Shown one piece after another: positions 35,616 through 43,583 of a stretch of DNA of 64,000 nucleotides. The DNA lies in the NCBI RefSeq assembly GCF_014205275.1, contig NZ_JACHND010000001.1:806001-870000 (forward strand), given 5' to 3'. The translations under genes and the position numbers were made by a program. The DNA comes from Sphaerisporangium siamense. Lineage in GTDB: Bacteria > Actinomycetota > Actinomycetes > Streptosporangiales > Streptosporangiaceae. The first letter of the stretch is position 1; every line of letters starts with the position of its first letter. The notes beneath the pieces were generated by a model. The model was not told the DNA's origin. It worked only from the letters and a program-made list of their open reading frames with translations, and did not search any database.

Positions 35616-36440
35616 CTAGGACATCTCGTCGGCGGACAGGCCGGTCACCGCCAGGCTCACGTCCCAGAGGGCGGCGGCGAGGGAGACGTCGGTCATGCGG
35701 GGCGAGGCCGAGGCGGGCAGCCCGTTGGCGAAGTAGCGCCCGGTGTGCTTGGCGCCGTCCGGCGTGGTGGCCAGGTGGACGAGCGTGCCCGCGCCCTGCT
35801 CCGGGGAGCGCGCGACGCCGGGGATCGCCATCAGCAGCTTCATGTAGAGGCTGTCGGGCGCGAACCCCGTCCTGACGATGCCCGGGTGGAAGCACGTGGC
35901 CGCGACCCCGCGCCGCGCCAGCGCGACCGTGAACAGGGCGTTGGCCTGCTTGGTGTCGCCGTACTGCAGCCAGGCGCTCCAGCGGCGCCGCGCGCGGCTC
36001 AGATCGGCGGGGTCCAGGCGGCCGGACTTGGCCGCGCCCGAGGACGTGGTCACGACCCTGCCCCCCGAGGCGGTGACCCGGGGCAGCAGCAGGTTCGTGA
36101 GCAGGAACGGCGACAGGTGGTTGACCTGCATCATCAGCTCGTGCCCGTCACGGGTGAGCCGCCGCTCCGCGGCCATGACGCCGGCGTTGTTGGCGAGCAC
36201 GTCGATGCGCTGGTAGCGGTCGAGCAGGTCGGCGGCGAGCCGGGTGACCTCCTCGAACGAGGCGAAGTCGGCGACGGCGGTGTCGGGACGGCGGCCGGCG
36301 GCCTGGGTGACCTGGGCGGCCACGGAGGTGAGGCGGGCGCGGGAGCGGCCGACGAGGACGACGTCGTGCCCGGCGCGTGCGAGGGCCTCGGCGGCGGCGG
36401 CCCCGATGCCGGCGCTGGCCCCGGTGATCACACTAATCAT
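35616..36440 (-). CDS. SDR-family oxidoreductase
   Basis: A 274-residue short-chain dehydrogenase. The NAD(P)-binding TGASAGIG starts at residue 6, NNAG at about 88, and the catalytic Ser and Tyr-Lys pair in VVTTSSGAAKSG and YGDTKQAN. The last 60 residues resemble retinol-dehydrogenase-like SDRs, including GRYFANG. GGAGG lies five bases before ATG 36440. It is divergent from the first conservon (109 bases between starts), and no biochemical link is visible. Confidence 0.88.
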   Translation of the reverse strand: MISVITGASAGIGAAAAEALARAGHDVVLVGRSRARLTSVAAQVTQAAGRRPDTAVADFASFEEVTRLAADLLDRYQRIDVLANNAGVMAAERRLTRDGHELMMQVNHLSPFLLTNLLLPRVTASGGRVVTTSSGAAKSGRLDPADLSRARRRWSAWLQYGDTKQANALFTVALARRGVAATCFHPGIVRTGFAPDSLYMKLLMAIPGVARSPEQGAGTLVHLATTPDGAKHTGRYFANGLPASASPRMTDVSLAAALWDVSLAVTGLSADEMS

Positions 36441-36548
36441 CTCAGCCTCCCGTACGCCGGAACTCTATCGGTGCTAGCCTTCTGACCGATCTTCCGGAGG
36501 TGCATTTCCCCATAAAACGGCAACCCTCCGAGGCAAGCAGGAGTGACC

Positions 36549-39092
36549 ATGGGTTCTGGAAAGCGGTCCATCCGCTTCAAGATCTTTTCATTGCTGCTGC
36601 TTACCCTGCTGTCACTCAGCGCTTTATGGGGATTCGTCCTTAATCTGACGATGGGGGACGGCGTCTCGCTGGCCCGGGCCAACACCGTCTACCAGAGCAT
36701 CGGCGTCACCTCCACCGACCTCGGGCTCCAGATCCAGGCCGAGCGCCACCTCTCGGTGGCCAAGCTCAGCGGCGCCTCCGGGAACGCCGACCGGCTCGCC
36801 GCCCAGCGCCACGCCACCGACCTGTCACTGGCCAAGTTCCAGGCCGAGACCGTCGCCGACTCCGGGGACGCCTCCGACGCGATGCGGTCGGCGCTGGTCA
36901 GCCTCAGGGACGAACTGCGGCAGCTCCCCTCGATCCGCGCCGGCGTCGACACCGGGCGCACCACCCGCCTGGAGATCGTCCAGTCGTACGACCGGCTCAT
37001 GGACGTGCTGTTCCACCTGTACGACCGCATGGTGTCCGTGCCCGACCTCGCCATCTACGAGCAGGCCGGCGCGATGCAGGCCATGGGCAACGCGCGCGAG
37101 TACATCGCGCGCGAGAACGCGCTGATCAGCGGGGCACTGGTCACCGGACGCCTGTCCGACACCGAATACGTCGCCTTCGCCGACTGGGCCGCCAACCGCC
37201 GCGCGCAGTTCGCCAAGGGCATGGTCTCGCTGGACCCCGAGCTGCGCACGCCGTACCAGGAGGTCGCCGCCTCCCCCACCTACAAGCGCTACGTCACCAT
37301 GGAGCAGGAGGTCGTCCTGCGGGCGCGCTCCGGCGCCCCCCTGCCGTCCTCGCTGAGCCAGTGGCGGGCGATCACCGACAACCTGTCGGCGATGCTCGAC
37401 CAGGTCGGCGTCAAGGCGTCCCACACCCTCGCCGACCGCGCCGGCGACGTCGCGACCGGCATCCTCATCCGCATCGCGATCGCCGGCGGATTCGGCCTGA
37501 TCGCCCTGATGGCGTCCGTCGCCTTCTCGGTGCGCTTCGGCCGCGGCCTCGTCCGCGAACTGGCCGTGCTGCGCAACTCCGCCCGCGAGCTCGCCGACGT
37601 GCGCCTGCCGCAGGTCGTCGACCGCCTGCGCCGCGGCGAGGAGGTCGACGTCGAGGCCGAGGCGCCCGGCATCGAGGAAGGCGACTCCGCCGAGGTCTCC
37701 GACGTCGCGCGCGCGTTCGGCTCGGTGCGGCGCACCGCCGTCGAGGCCGCGGTCGAGCAGGCCAACCTGCGCCGCGGCGTCAGCCAGGTCTTCCTCAACC
37801 TCGCCCGACGCAAGCAGGGGCTGCTGCACCGCCAGCTCACCCTGCTGGACGCCATGCAGCGCCGCGCCACCGAACCCGAGGCCCTGGCCGACCTGTTCCA
37901 CCTCGACCACCTCACCACCCGCATGCGCCGCCACGCCGAGAGCCTCATCATCCTGTCCGGCGCGGCGCCCGGCCGCGCGTGGCGCAAGCCCGTCCCCGTC
38001 ATGGACGTCGTACGCGCCGCCGTCTCCGAGGTCGAGGACTACACGCGGGTCACCATCATGGCCCTCCCCGGCACCCACGTCAGCGGCACCGCGGTCGCCG
38101 ACCTCATCCACCTGATCGCCGAGCTCATCGAGAACGCGACGATCTTCTCGCCGCCGCAGACGCGGGTGCTGGTGCGCGGCGAGGCGGTGGCCAACGGCTT
38201 CGCCATCGAGATCGAGGACCGGGGCCTCGGGCTCAGCCTCACGGAGTACGACGCGGTCAACGAACGGCTCGCCCACCCGCCGGAGTTCGACCTGGCCGAC
38301 AGCGACCGGCTCGGCCTGTTCGTGGTCGGGCAGCTCGCGGCGCGCCACGGCGTCAGCGTGACGCTGCGCGCCTCGCCGTACGGCGGCACGACGGCCATCG
38401 TGCTCCTGCCCAAGTCGCTGGTCGCCGACGAGGGCACACCGATGCCCATCCCCGGCGCCGAGATCGTCGCCGAGCCCGTCGCCCTCGACGCGCCGCCGCG
38501 CCACGCCGCCCCGGCCCTGGCCGCGGCCCCCGAGCCGCCGCCGTCCCCGTTCTTCACCGCGCCCACCTCCCGCGGCTCCGAACCTCCCCTTGCCGAGCCG
38601 ACCCTCGCCGGACCGGCCGTCCCCGCGCCCTCGCCGGCCGTGCAGGACGAGAAGCCCGGCGCCCGCGCGTCCGTCGCCACGGGTACCCACCGGGGCCTGC
38701 CGCGCCGGGTGCGCCAGGCCAACATGGCGCCCCAGCTCCGCCAGGACACCGGCCCACTGTCCGCGCCCACCCCCGCCGACGTGACCCCGCCGTCCCCCGG
38801 ACCGGGAGAGCGCTCACCCGAGCAGGCCCGCGCCCTGTTCTCCGCCTTCCAGCAGGGCGGCCGCCGCGGACGCCTCGAAGCCGAAGACGACGGTCCCGAC
38901 GCCACGCGCACCCGCCGTCCGGGAGACGAGCCGCTGAGCAGCGACGACGCCGCCAAGCCCCTGCCCGGCAGGAGTTCCGGGCACGACGCACCCGTCAGCA
39001 TCCGACCGGACGAGCGTGACCAACGGCGCGACCTGCGCGACCATAGTGATGGTTACGTACACCAGACGACTGGCGAGAAGGGCGACGAATGA
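36549..39092 (+). CDS. cvnA: Conservon sensor kinase-like protein CvnA
   Basis: An 847-residue membrane sensor. TM1 (about 10-30) and TM2 (about 300-322) flank a helical nitrate/nitrite-sensing-like NIT domain. A HAMP-like linker, a helical dimer region and a HATPase domain follow (N box IAELIENATIF, G1 EIEDRGLGL, G2 RLGLFVVGQLAARHG). The last 200 residues are a disordered Pro/Ala tail. In Streptomyces conservons, CvnA recruits CvnB-D at the membrane in a GPCR-like complex that controls development and antibiotic production. ATG 36549 is chosen over GTG 36543 because AGGAG is five bases upstream. It overlaps cvnB by four bases (ATGA). Confidence 0.9.
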   Translation: MGSGKRSIRFKIFSLLLLTLLSLSALWGFVLNLTMGDGVSLARANTVYQSIGVTSTDLGLQIQAERHLSVAKLSGASGNADRLAAQRHATDLSLAKFQAETVADSGDASDAMRSALVSLRDELRQLPSIRAGVDTGRTTRLEIVQSYDRLMDVLFHLYDRMVSVPDLAIYEQAGAMQAMGNAREYIARENALISGALVTGRLSDTEYVAFADWAANRRAQFAKGMVSLDPELRTPYQEVAASPTYKRYVTMEQEVVLRARSGAPLPSSLSQWRAITDNLSAMLDQVGVKASHTLADRAGDVATGILIRIAIAGGFGLIALMASVAFSVRFGRGLVRELAVLRNSARELADVRLPQVVDRLRRGEEVDVEAEAPGIEEGDSAEVSDVARAFGSVRRTAVEAAVEQANLRRGVSQVFLNLARRKQGLLHRQLTLLDAMQRRATEPEALADLFHLDHLTTRMRRHAESLIILSGAAPGRAWRKPVPVMDVVRAAVSEVEDYTRVTIMALPGTHVSGTAVADLIHLIAELIENATIFSPPQTRVLVRGEAVANGFAIEIEDRGLGLSLTEYDAVNERLAHPPEFDLADSDRLGLFVVGQLAARHGVSVTLRASPYGGTTAIVLLPKSLVADEGTPMPIPGAEIVAEPVALDAPPRHAAPALAAAPEPPPSPFFTAPTSRGSEPPLAEPTLAGPAVPAPSPAVQDEKPGARASVATGTHRGLPRRVRQANMAPQLRQDTGPLSAPTPADVTPPSPGPGERSPEQARALFSAFQQGGRRGRLEAEDDGPDATRTRRPGDEPLSSDDAAKPLPGRSSGHDAPVSIRPDERDQRRDLRDHSDGYVHQTTGEKGDE

Positions 39093-39496
39093 CCGGCAAA
39101 GTATCGTCGAATGGCGAACTCAACTGGCTCCTCGACGATCTGATCAGCAGGGTCGCGGCCGTGCGCCAGGCGGTCATCCTCTCCACCGACGGCCTCGTCG
39201 TGGGCGCCTCCTCCGGCTTCAGCCGCGAGGACGCGGAGCACCTGTCGGCGGTCGCGTCCGGCTTCCAGAGCCTCGCCCGGGGGGCGGGCCGCCATTTCGG
39301 CGGCGGCGACGTACGCCAGACCATCGTCGAGATGGAGTCGGCCTTCCTGTTCGTCACCGCCGCCGGCACCGGCACCTGCCTCGCCGTGCTGAGCAGCTCC
39401 GACGCCGACGTGGGCCACATCGCCTACGAGATGGCCATGCTCGTCAAGCGCGTCGGCCAGCACATCTCCACCAATCCCCGGCGGACGTTGTCATGA
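39089..39496 (+). CDS. cvnB: Conservon roadblock/LC7 protein CvnB
   Basis: A 135-residue roadblock/LC7 domain protein. It opens with NGELNWLLDDLISRVAAVRQ, followed by VILSTDGLVVGASSGF and the central RQTIVEMESAFLFVTAA, the conserved pattern of CvnB. It dimerises and is thought to link CvnA to the small GTPase CvnD (MglB-like role). Both ends overlap neighbours by four bases, so the operon is translationally coupled. Confidence 0.92.
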   Translation: MTGKVSSNGELNWLLDDLISRVAAVRQAVILSTDGLVVGASSGFSREDAEHLSAVASGFQSLARGAGRHFGGGDVRQTIVEMESAFLFVTAAGTGTCLAVLSSSDADVGHIAYEMAMLVKRVGQHISTNPRRTLS

Positions 39497-39867
39497 CGAC
39501 GCGGGGAGAGCAATGGCTCGACGAGGAGGCCGGGCCGATCGTCCGGCCCTACGCGCTCATCCGCGGGCGCACGCGGTCCTCCGCGGACAATCTCGACCTG
39601 ATCGCTATGGTCACCGCGACCGGCGCTCCGTACACTGGCGAGACCGCTCTGGGCCCCGAGGAGACCCGCATCCTCGAACTGGCCGAGCGGCCGATGTCGG
39701 TGGCGGACATCGCCTCCGAGATCGACCTGCCGCTCGGTGTGGTCCGCGTCCTCCTCGGCGACCTGCACGACCAGGACCTGATCAGCGTACGGGCCCCCGC
39801 CCAAAAGGGACCGCGCCCCAACGAGCGCATTCTCAAGGAAGTGATCAATGGCCTACGAGCCCTCTGA
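39493..39867 (+). CDS. cvnC: Conservon DUF742 protein CvnC
   Basis: A 124-residue DUF742 protein. Conserved parts are IVRPYALIRGRTRSSADNLD at the front and a winged-helix-like C-terminal half (MSVADIASEIDLPLGVVRVL, then LHDQDLISVRAP). CvnC is the third conservon partner, with no known catalytic role. ATG 39493 overlaps the cvnB stop (ATGA), and its end overlaps cvnD by 20 bases. Confidence 0.9.
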   Translation: MTTRGEQWLDEEAGPIVRPYALIRGRTRSSADNLDLIAMVTATGAPYTGETALGPEETRILELAERPMSVADIASEIDLPLGVVRVLLGDLHDQDLISVRAPAQKGPRPNERILKEVINGLRAL

Positions 39868-40423
39868 GGAGCCGGTCGCCCTCAAGATCCTGGTGGCGGG
39901 CGGGTTCGGCGTGGGCAAGACCACGCTGGTCGGGGCGATCAGCGAGATCCGCCCGCTGCGCACCGAAGAGGTCCTGTCCGACCGCGGCATCGGCGTGGAC
40001 GACCTCGACGGCGTCGAAGGCAAGACGACCACCACGGTCGCCATGGACTTCGGGCGCATCACCATCCGCGAGGGCCTGGTCGTCTACCTGTTCGGCACGC
40101 CCGGCCAGGAGCGTTTCTGGTTCATGTGGGATGAACTGTCCTACGGCGCGCTCGGCGCCGTCGTCCTGGCCGACACACGCCGCCTCACCGACTGCTTCCC
40201 CTCGATCGACTACTTCGAGCAGCGGGGCACGCCGTTCATCGTCGCGGTCAACTGCTTCGACGGCGCCGAACGCCACGAGGCCGAGGACGTCCGCATCGCC
40301 CTCGACCTCGACCCGGACATCCCCGTCATCATGTGCGACGTCCGCCGCCGCGCCTCAGCAAAGGTCGTCCTGGTCACCTTGGTCGAACACGCCCTCCGCA
40401 CACTAACCCCCGCCGCCGGATAA
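39848..40423 (+). CDS. cvnD: Conservon small GTPase CvnD
   Basis: A 191-residue MglA-like GTP-binding protein. The P-loop is GGFGVGKTT, switch II is GTPGQERFWFMWDEL, and the base-recognition motif is VNCFDG, in place of NKxD. It cycles between GTP and GDP states and is the output switch of the conservon. Its presence makes this conservon complete. A terminator follows the stop. Confidence 0.93.
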   Translation: MAYEPSEEPVALKILVAGGFGVGKTTLVGAISEIRPLRTEEVLSDRGIGVDDLDGVEGKTTTTVAMDFGRITIREGLVVYLFGTPGQERFWFMWDELSYGALGAVVLADTRRLTDCFPSIDYFEQRGTPFIVAVNCFDGAERHEAEDVRIALDLDPDIPVIMCDVRRRASAKVVLVTLVEHALRTLTPAAG

Positions 40424-40437
40424 CGCCCAAACGCGAC

Positions 40438-40471
40438 ACGGCCCTCCCGAAACCACCTCCGAGAGGGCCGT
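40438..40471 (+). terminator. Terminator of the complete conservon
   Basis: ACGGCCCTC (40438-40446) and GAGGGCCGT (40463-40471) form a perfect 9-bp stem 15 bases after cvnD. The 16-base loop can pair a little further. Confidence 0.75.
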
Positions 40472-40514
40472 ACGTTATGCGCGCGGCGCCCTCCGGTGCT
40501 GTGGCTCCGTGAGG

Positions 40515-40601
40515 TTCCGCGTGGCTCCCGTGAGTGGTTCCGCGTGGTTCCGTGAGCTGTTCCGCGTGGTTCCGTGAGTGGTTCCGTGTGGTTCCCGATT
40601 G
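40515..40601. repeat. 22-bp tandem repeat, about four copies
   Basis: A 10-base half (TTCCGCGTGG) alternates with a 12-base half (TTCCGTGAGTGG). Copies run 40515-40537, 40538-40559, 40560-40581, and a degenerate one 40582-40601. It lies directly before the larger repeat copies and has no coding sense. Confidence 0.8.
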
Positions 40602-41034
40602 TTCCGTTCGAGGTCGCGTAGTTCTGGGGTGGGCTAACGGCGCGCAACCACGACGGAGCCGCACGGGTGGGCTCAACACACCTCAACCACGGCTACGAAT
40701 ACGGGTTTGCCGTGGCGGACCGCCCAGTGCACATCGCTGGAGTCGGCGGTTTTGGGACTGGGAGAAGTCTGAGAGCCCACCCGTGCGGGTCCGTCGTGGT
40801 CAGCCGCCGTTAGCCCACCCAGAAGTACGCACCAATAGAACGCCGACAGAACACACCGATGTTCCGTTCGATGGTCGCGCAGCTCTGGGGTGGGCTAACG
40901 GCGCGCAACCACGACGGACCCGCACGGGTGGGCTCAACACACCTCAACCACGTCAACCTTCAACACCACGGCTACGAATACGGGTTTACTGTGGCGGACC
41001 GCTGTCAGCCCACCCATTAATGCGCATCGCTGGA
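40601..41034. repeat. Composite repeat: two direct long copies and one inverted core
   Basis: Copy A (40601-40741) and copy B (40861-41034) start with GTTCCGTTCG and are near-identical, except that B has about 18 extra bases near 40950 and a different patch near 41003. A 52-bp core (A about 40622-40673, B about 40884-40935) is present a third time in inverted orientation at 40773-40824. The motif GTGGGCT or its complement appears seven times in all. A and the inverted core could fold into a very long hairpin. No gene is seen in 40424-41099. Confidence 0.85.
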
Positions 41035-41099
41035 ATGTCGGGAGACCCACCGATCGGCCGAATGCAGAGGCGGGCGGTGTCGGGTGGCCCTGGGGGTCG

Positions 41100-41489
41100 T
41101 CACACGACGGCGACGGCGTCGACTTCGACGAGGAAGCCCGGGCCCAGGCCGGCCACCACGTGGACCGTGATGGCCGGGGGTGGATCGGCGCGGTTCCATA
41201 CCTCCTGGAAGGCTGCCACGCCCTCGTCGAACGTGTGGCCCTCCACGACGGCGATGCGCCAGTGGACGATGTTCGCCAGGGTCCCGCCCTCGCTTTCCAG
41301 GATGGTCGCGAGGTTGCGGAACACCTGCCGGGCCTGCTCCCCGACCGTGGGGCCGACGACCCTGCCGTCGGGGCCGACGCCGTTCTGCCCCCCGATGTAG
41401 ATCGTCTTGGCCGGCTGTTCGACCACGACGGCCTGGCTGAAGGCCGGGCTGCGGTGCATCCCCGGAGGGTTGATGTGTCGGACGCCCAT
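41100..41489 (-). CDS. RidA-family protein lacking the catalytic arginine
   Basis: A 129-residue YjgF/YER057c/UK114-fold protein (SQAVVVEQPAKTIYIGGQNG, GEQARQVFRNLATILESEGG). In active RidA the C-terminal PAR motif supplies the arginine that binds the 2-aminoacrylate carboxylate. Here the sequence reads DPPPAITVHVVAGLGPGFLV, with Ile at that place. It is therefore probably not a classical imine deaminase but belongs to another Rid subgroup. GAGGAG precedes ATG 41489. It is divergent from a CGNR regulator and shares three palindromes with it. Confidence 0.82.
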   Translation of the reverse strand: MGVRHINPPGMHRSPAFSQAVVVEQPAKTIYIGGQNGVGPDGRVVGPTVGEQARQVFRNLATILESEGGTLANIVHWRIAVVEGHTFDEGVAAFQEVWNRADPPPAITVHVVAGLGPGFLVEVDAVAVV

Positions 41490-41510
41490 CCGTGACTCTC
41501 CTCTGACGAA

Positions 41511-41590
41511 GACACCGGCATAACCGGTGTCAGACCTAACACAGACACCAGTTATACAGGTGTCGCTGGAACACCAGTTATAGTGGTGTC
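41511..41590. promoter_or_regulatory. Three 21-bp palindromic operators between ridA-like and CGNR genes
   Basis: Sites at 41511-41531, 41544-41564 and 41570-41590 share the form ACACC(A/G)GTTATA-like core with GGTGT on the far side; the first reads in the opposite direction. Centres are 33 and 26 bases apart. The third ends at the base before ATG 41591 and contains TATAGT (41579-41584), six bases from the start codon, so the site would cover a leaderless promoter. Autoregulation by the CGNR protein is the simplest reading. Confidence 0.8.
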
Positions 41591-42193
41591 ATGCGCGCGA
41601 AGGCAACCGGACGGACGCTGCACGACCCCAAGGGAGGGTCGTTCTGGTTCGACGCCGGCGCCGCCTGCCTCGACTTCGCCCACAGCGGCGGCGAAGGCCC
41701 CTACGCGGTGTTCGAAACCCTCCACAAGCCAGCGGACCTGGCCGAATGGCTGACCAAGCCGCCGATCGCCGCCATCATGACCGTCCCCGTAACGGCCCGC
41801 GAGCTGTCCGCCGCCAAGGCCCTCCGCCAGGCGATCTGGGACACGGCGCACGCCCAGGCCGCACGCCGCCCCCTCTCCGCCGAAGCGATCGCCACCATCA
41901 ACCGGGCCTCCGCCGCGGCACCGTTGGCCCCCCAGCTGGCCCCCGACGGCACCACGGCGGAATGGGCGCCACCGGTACGGGCCGCACAAGCGCTGTCGAC
42001 GCTGGCGCGGGAGATGATCGAGCTGCTGTCCGGGCCGCTCTCCGGCCGTATCCGCGAATGCGCGAGCGACAACTGCCCCCTGGTCTTCGTCGACACGTCC
42101 CGCCCCGGCGCCCGCCGCTGGTGCGCGATGGAACGCTGCGGCAACCGCCACAAACTCCGAGCCCTCCGCGCCCGCCGAGCCGGCGACCCATGA
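41591..42193 (+). CDS. ABATE/CGNR zinc-finger regulator
   Basis: A 200-residue protein with an N-terminal ABATE-type ligand or enzyme-like domain (GGSFWFDAGAACLDFAHS) and a C-terminal CGNR zinc finger (ECASDNCPLVFVD, WCAMERCGNRHKLRALRARR). The family is believed to be transcriptional regulators that sense a small ligand. ATG 41591 directly abuts a palindrome, has no ribosome site, and has a -10-like TATAGT six bases upstream, so the mRNA is probably leaderless. Its likely targets are itself and the divergent Rid gene. Confidence 0.85.
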   Translation: MRAKATGRTLHDPKGGSFWFDAGAACLDFAHSGGEGPYAVFETLHKPADLAEWLTKPPIAAIMTVPVTARELSAAKALRQAIWDTAHAQAARRPLSAEAIATINRASAAAPLAPQLAPDGTTAEWAPPVRAAQALSTLAREMIELLSGPLSGRIRECASDNCPLVFVDTSRPGARRWCAMERCGNRHKLRALRARRAGDP

Positions 42194-42313
42194 CGCGCCC
42201 GAGCATGGCGCACCGCATCTGTTCGGATCGACCGCGCCGGCCCCCTGACCGAAGGCCGGTGATCCGCTCGGTACCGCCCCTCGCATCGGCCACAACGCCC
42301 TCGCGACCGTACG

Positions 42314-42820
42314 CTACGCGATCCCGGCGGGGCCGGACTTCAGGTAGGCCTCGGAGATCGACGGCCACGGTATGCCCGGAGCGTCGCGGCTGCCGTCCAC
42401 CAGTCCTTTGAAAAGGGAGATCTCTCCCTGTGCGACCGGAAGCTCGTGAATGGACCACAGCGGCTCCCGCATGTCCAGCCGCTCCAACCGTGCGATCTCA
42501 TGACCGTACGCGTACCAGCCCGCCGCGAAGATCTCCGGCATGTCCACCCACAGGCCATAGTGACAGAGGCCGACGGCCAGACCACGGCGTCCGAAATGGC
42601 ACTGCAAGAAGCCGAACTTGAGATAGTCGAATTCGTCCGAGCGTCCCGATCGTTCGAGGTCGCTGATGCATATGCGCGCGATGTACTCCGCCAGGTCACC
42701 GTCTGACGCCTCACGGTGCGCCGCCACGGAGTACGAGTAGAGCTTCACTCTCCACCCGAACTCGCGCACCTCGCACAGGCCCATATATCGCGCCGGCCGG
42801 GGACGGAGGGCCTCATTCAT
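42314..42820 (-). CDS. Unknown protein, last gene of low-GC operon
   Basis: A 168-residue protein with no family I recognise. It is mixed alpha/beta with many aromatic residues (CHYGLWVDMPEIFAAGWYAY) and a conserved-looking front (RYMGLCEVREFGWRVKLYSY). No signal peptide or membrane helix is seen. ATG 42820 follows GGAGGGGG and overlaps the upstream SDR stop by eight bases, so it is translationally coupled and part of the same operon. Its base composition is lower in GC than the core genome. Confidence 0.75.
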   Translation of the reverse strand: MNEALRPRPARYMGLCEVREFGWRVKLYSYSVAAHREASDGDLAEYIARICISDLERSGRSDEFDYLKFGFLQCHFGRRGLAVGLCHYGLWVDMPEIFAAGWYAYGHEIARLERLDMREPLWSIHELPVAQGEISLFKGLVDGSRDAPGIPWPSISEAYLKSGPAGIA

Positions 42821-43529
42821 GAATGTCCCCCTCCATCGGACGCACGATGATCTCCTCCACCACCGCCTGCTCGCTGAGGTCCAGGCAGGCGGACAGGAGC
42901 GTGCCGATGTCACTGGGCCGAAGGAGGCGGTCCGGGGGAAGCTCCTCGCCCTCCCACATGTCCGTGAGCGTTCCTCCGGGCGAGATGAAGGTCACGCCGA
43001 TTCTCTCGGCGGCGAGTTCCCGGCGCAGATTGACGGCCAGGCCGCGAAGCCCCACCTTCGCGACTCCGTAGCTCGGCACCATCGGGTAGGGCTCGTACGC
43101 GGCGGTCGAGCCCGTCATGAATATTCTGGGCCGCTTCCCTCGCCGAAGACACGGAATCAGCTCGCGGGCCGCCACCAGGTAAGAGTTCAGGTTGACATTG
43201 AGATCGTGAATGTAGTCGACGACCTTGATCTCCAGCAGGGATCCATCGGTGTAGGTGCCGGCGTTCAACACCAGCACATCGAGTGCGCGACCGCCGGCCG
43301 CCGAATCCCTCCATACGGAGAGCTTGTCGGCCAAGCCCTGCAGATCAGCCAGATCATGGGCGATCGCGTCGAACCTGCATTGGGGGTACCGGCCGACGAC
43401 GAATCGCGACAGTTCACGAATATGTGAGCCATGCGCGGCGAGCACGGTGAGCTCATCCAAGCGGGGCAGGATCGCCTCGACGATGGCTCTTCCGATACCA
43501 CGGGTCCCACCCGTGACAAATGCCCTCAT
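42813..43529 (-). CDS. SDR-family oxidoreductase in low-GC operon
   Basis: A 238-residue short-chain dehydrogenase resembling 3-oxoacyl-ACP reductases. It has TGGTRGIG at residue 6, LNAG, and the active site TGSTAAYEPYPMVPSYGVAK with Ser and Tyr-Lys. PSYGVAKVGLRGLAVNLRRE is intact, so activity is likely; the substrate is unknown. ATG 43529 is preferred because it places the Rossmann motif at the N-terminus as usual, with a weak GGGAACGG upstream. ATG 43547 and 43571 are alternatives. One sampled 60-base line (43201-43260) has 33 G+C, far below the flanking genes. Confidence 0.85.
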   Translation of the reverse strand: MRAFVTGGTRGIGRAIVEAILPRLDELTVLAAHGSHIRELSRFVVGRYPQCRFDAIAHDLADLQGLADKLSVWRDSAAGGRALDVLVLNAGTYTDGSLLEIKVVDYIHDLNVNLNSYLVAARELIPCLRRGKRPRIFMTGSTAAYEPYPMVPSYGVAKVGLRGLAVNLRRELAAERIGVTFISPGGTLTDMWEGEELPPDRLLRPSDIGTLLSACLDLSEQAVVEEIIVRPMEGDIHE

Positions 43530-43583
43530 CGCCACCGTTCCCGTCATCTGATAACCGCGCCGCGACATCATCGGGTGACGATG

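Noticed and set aside
40515-40601. CRISPR-like array
   Set aside because: The 22-bp units are contiguous, with no spacers and no cas genes.
40534-41400. Open frame across the repeat array and the Rid gene
   Set aside because: It reads through tandem repeats (WFREWFR-like) and is antisense to a real gene.
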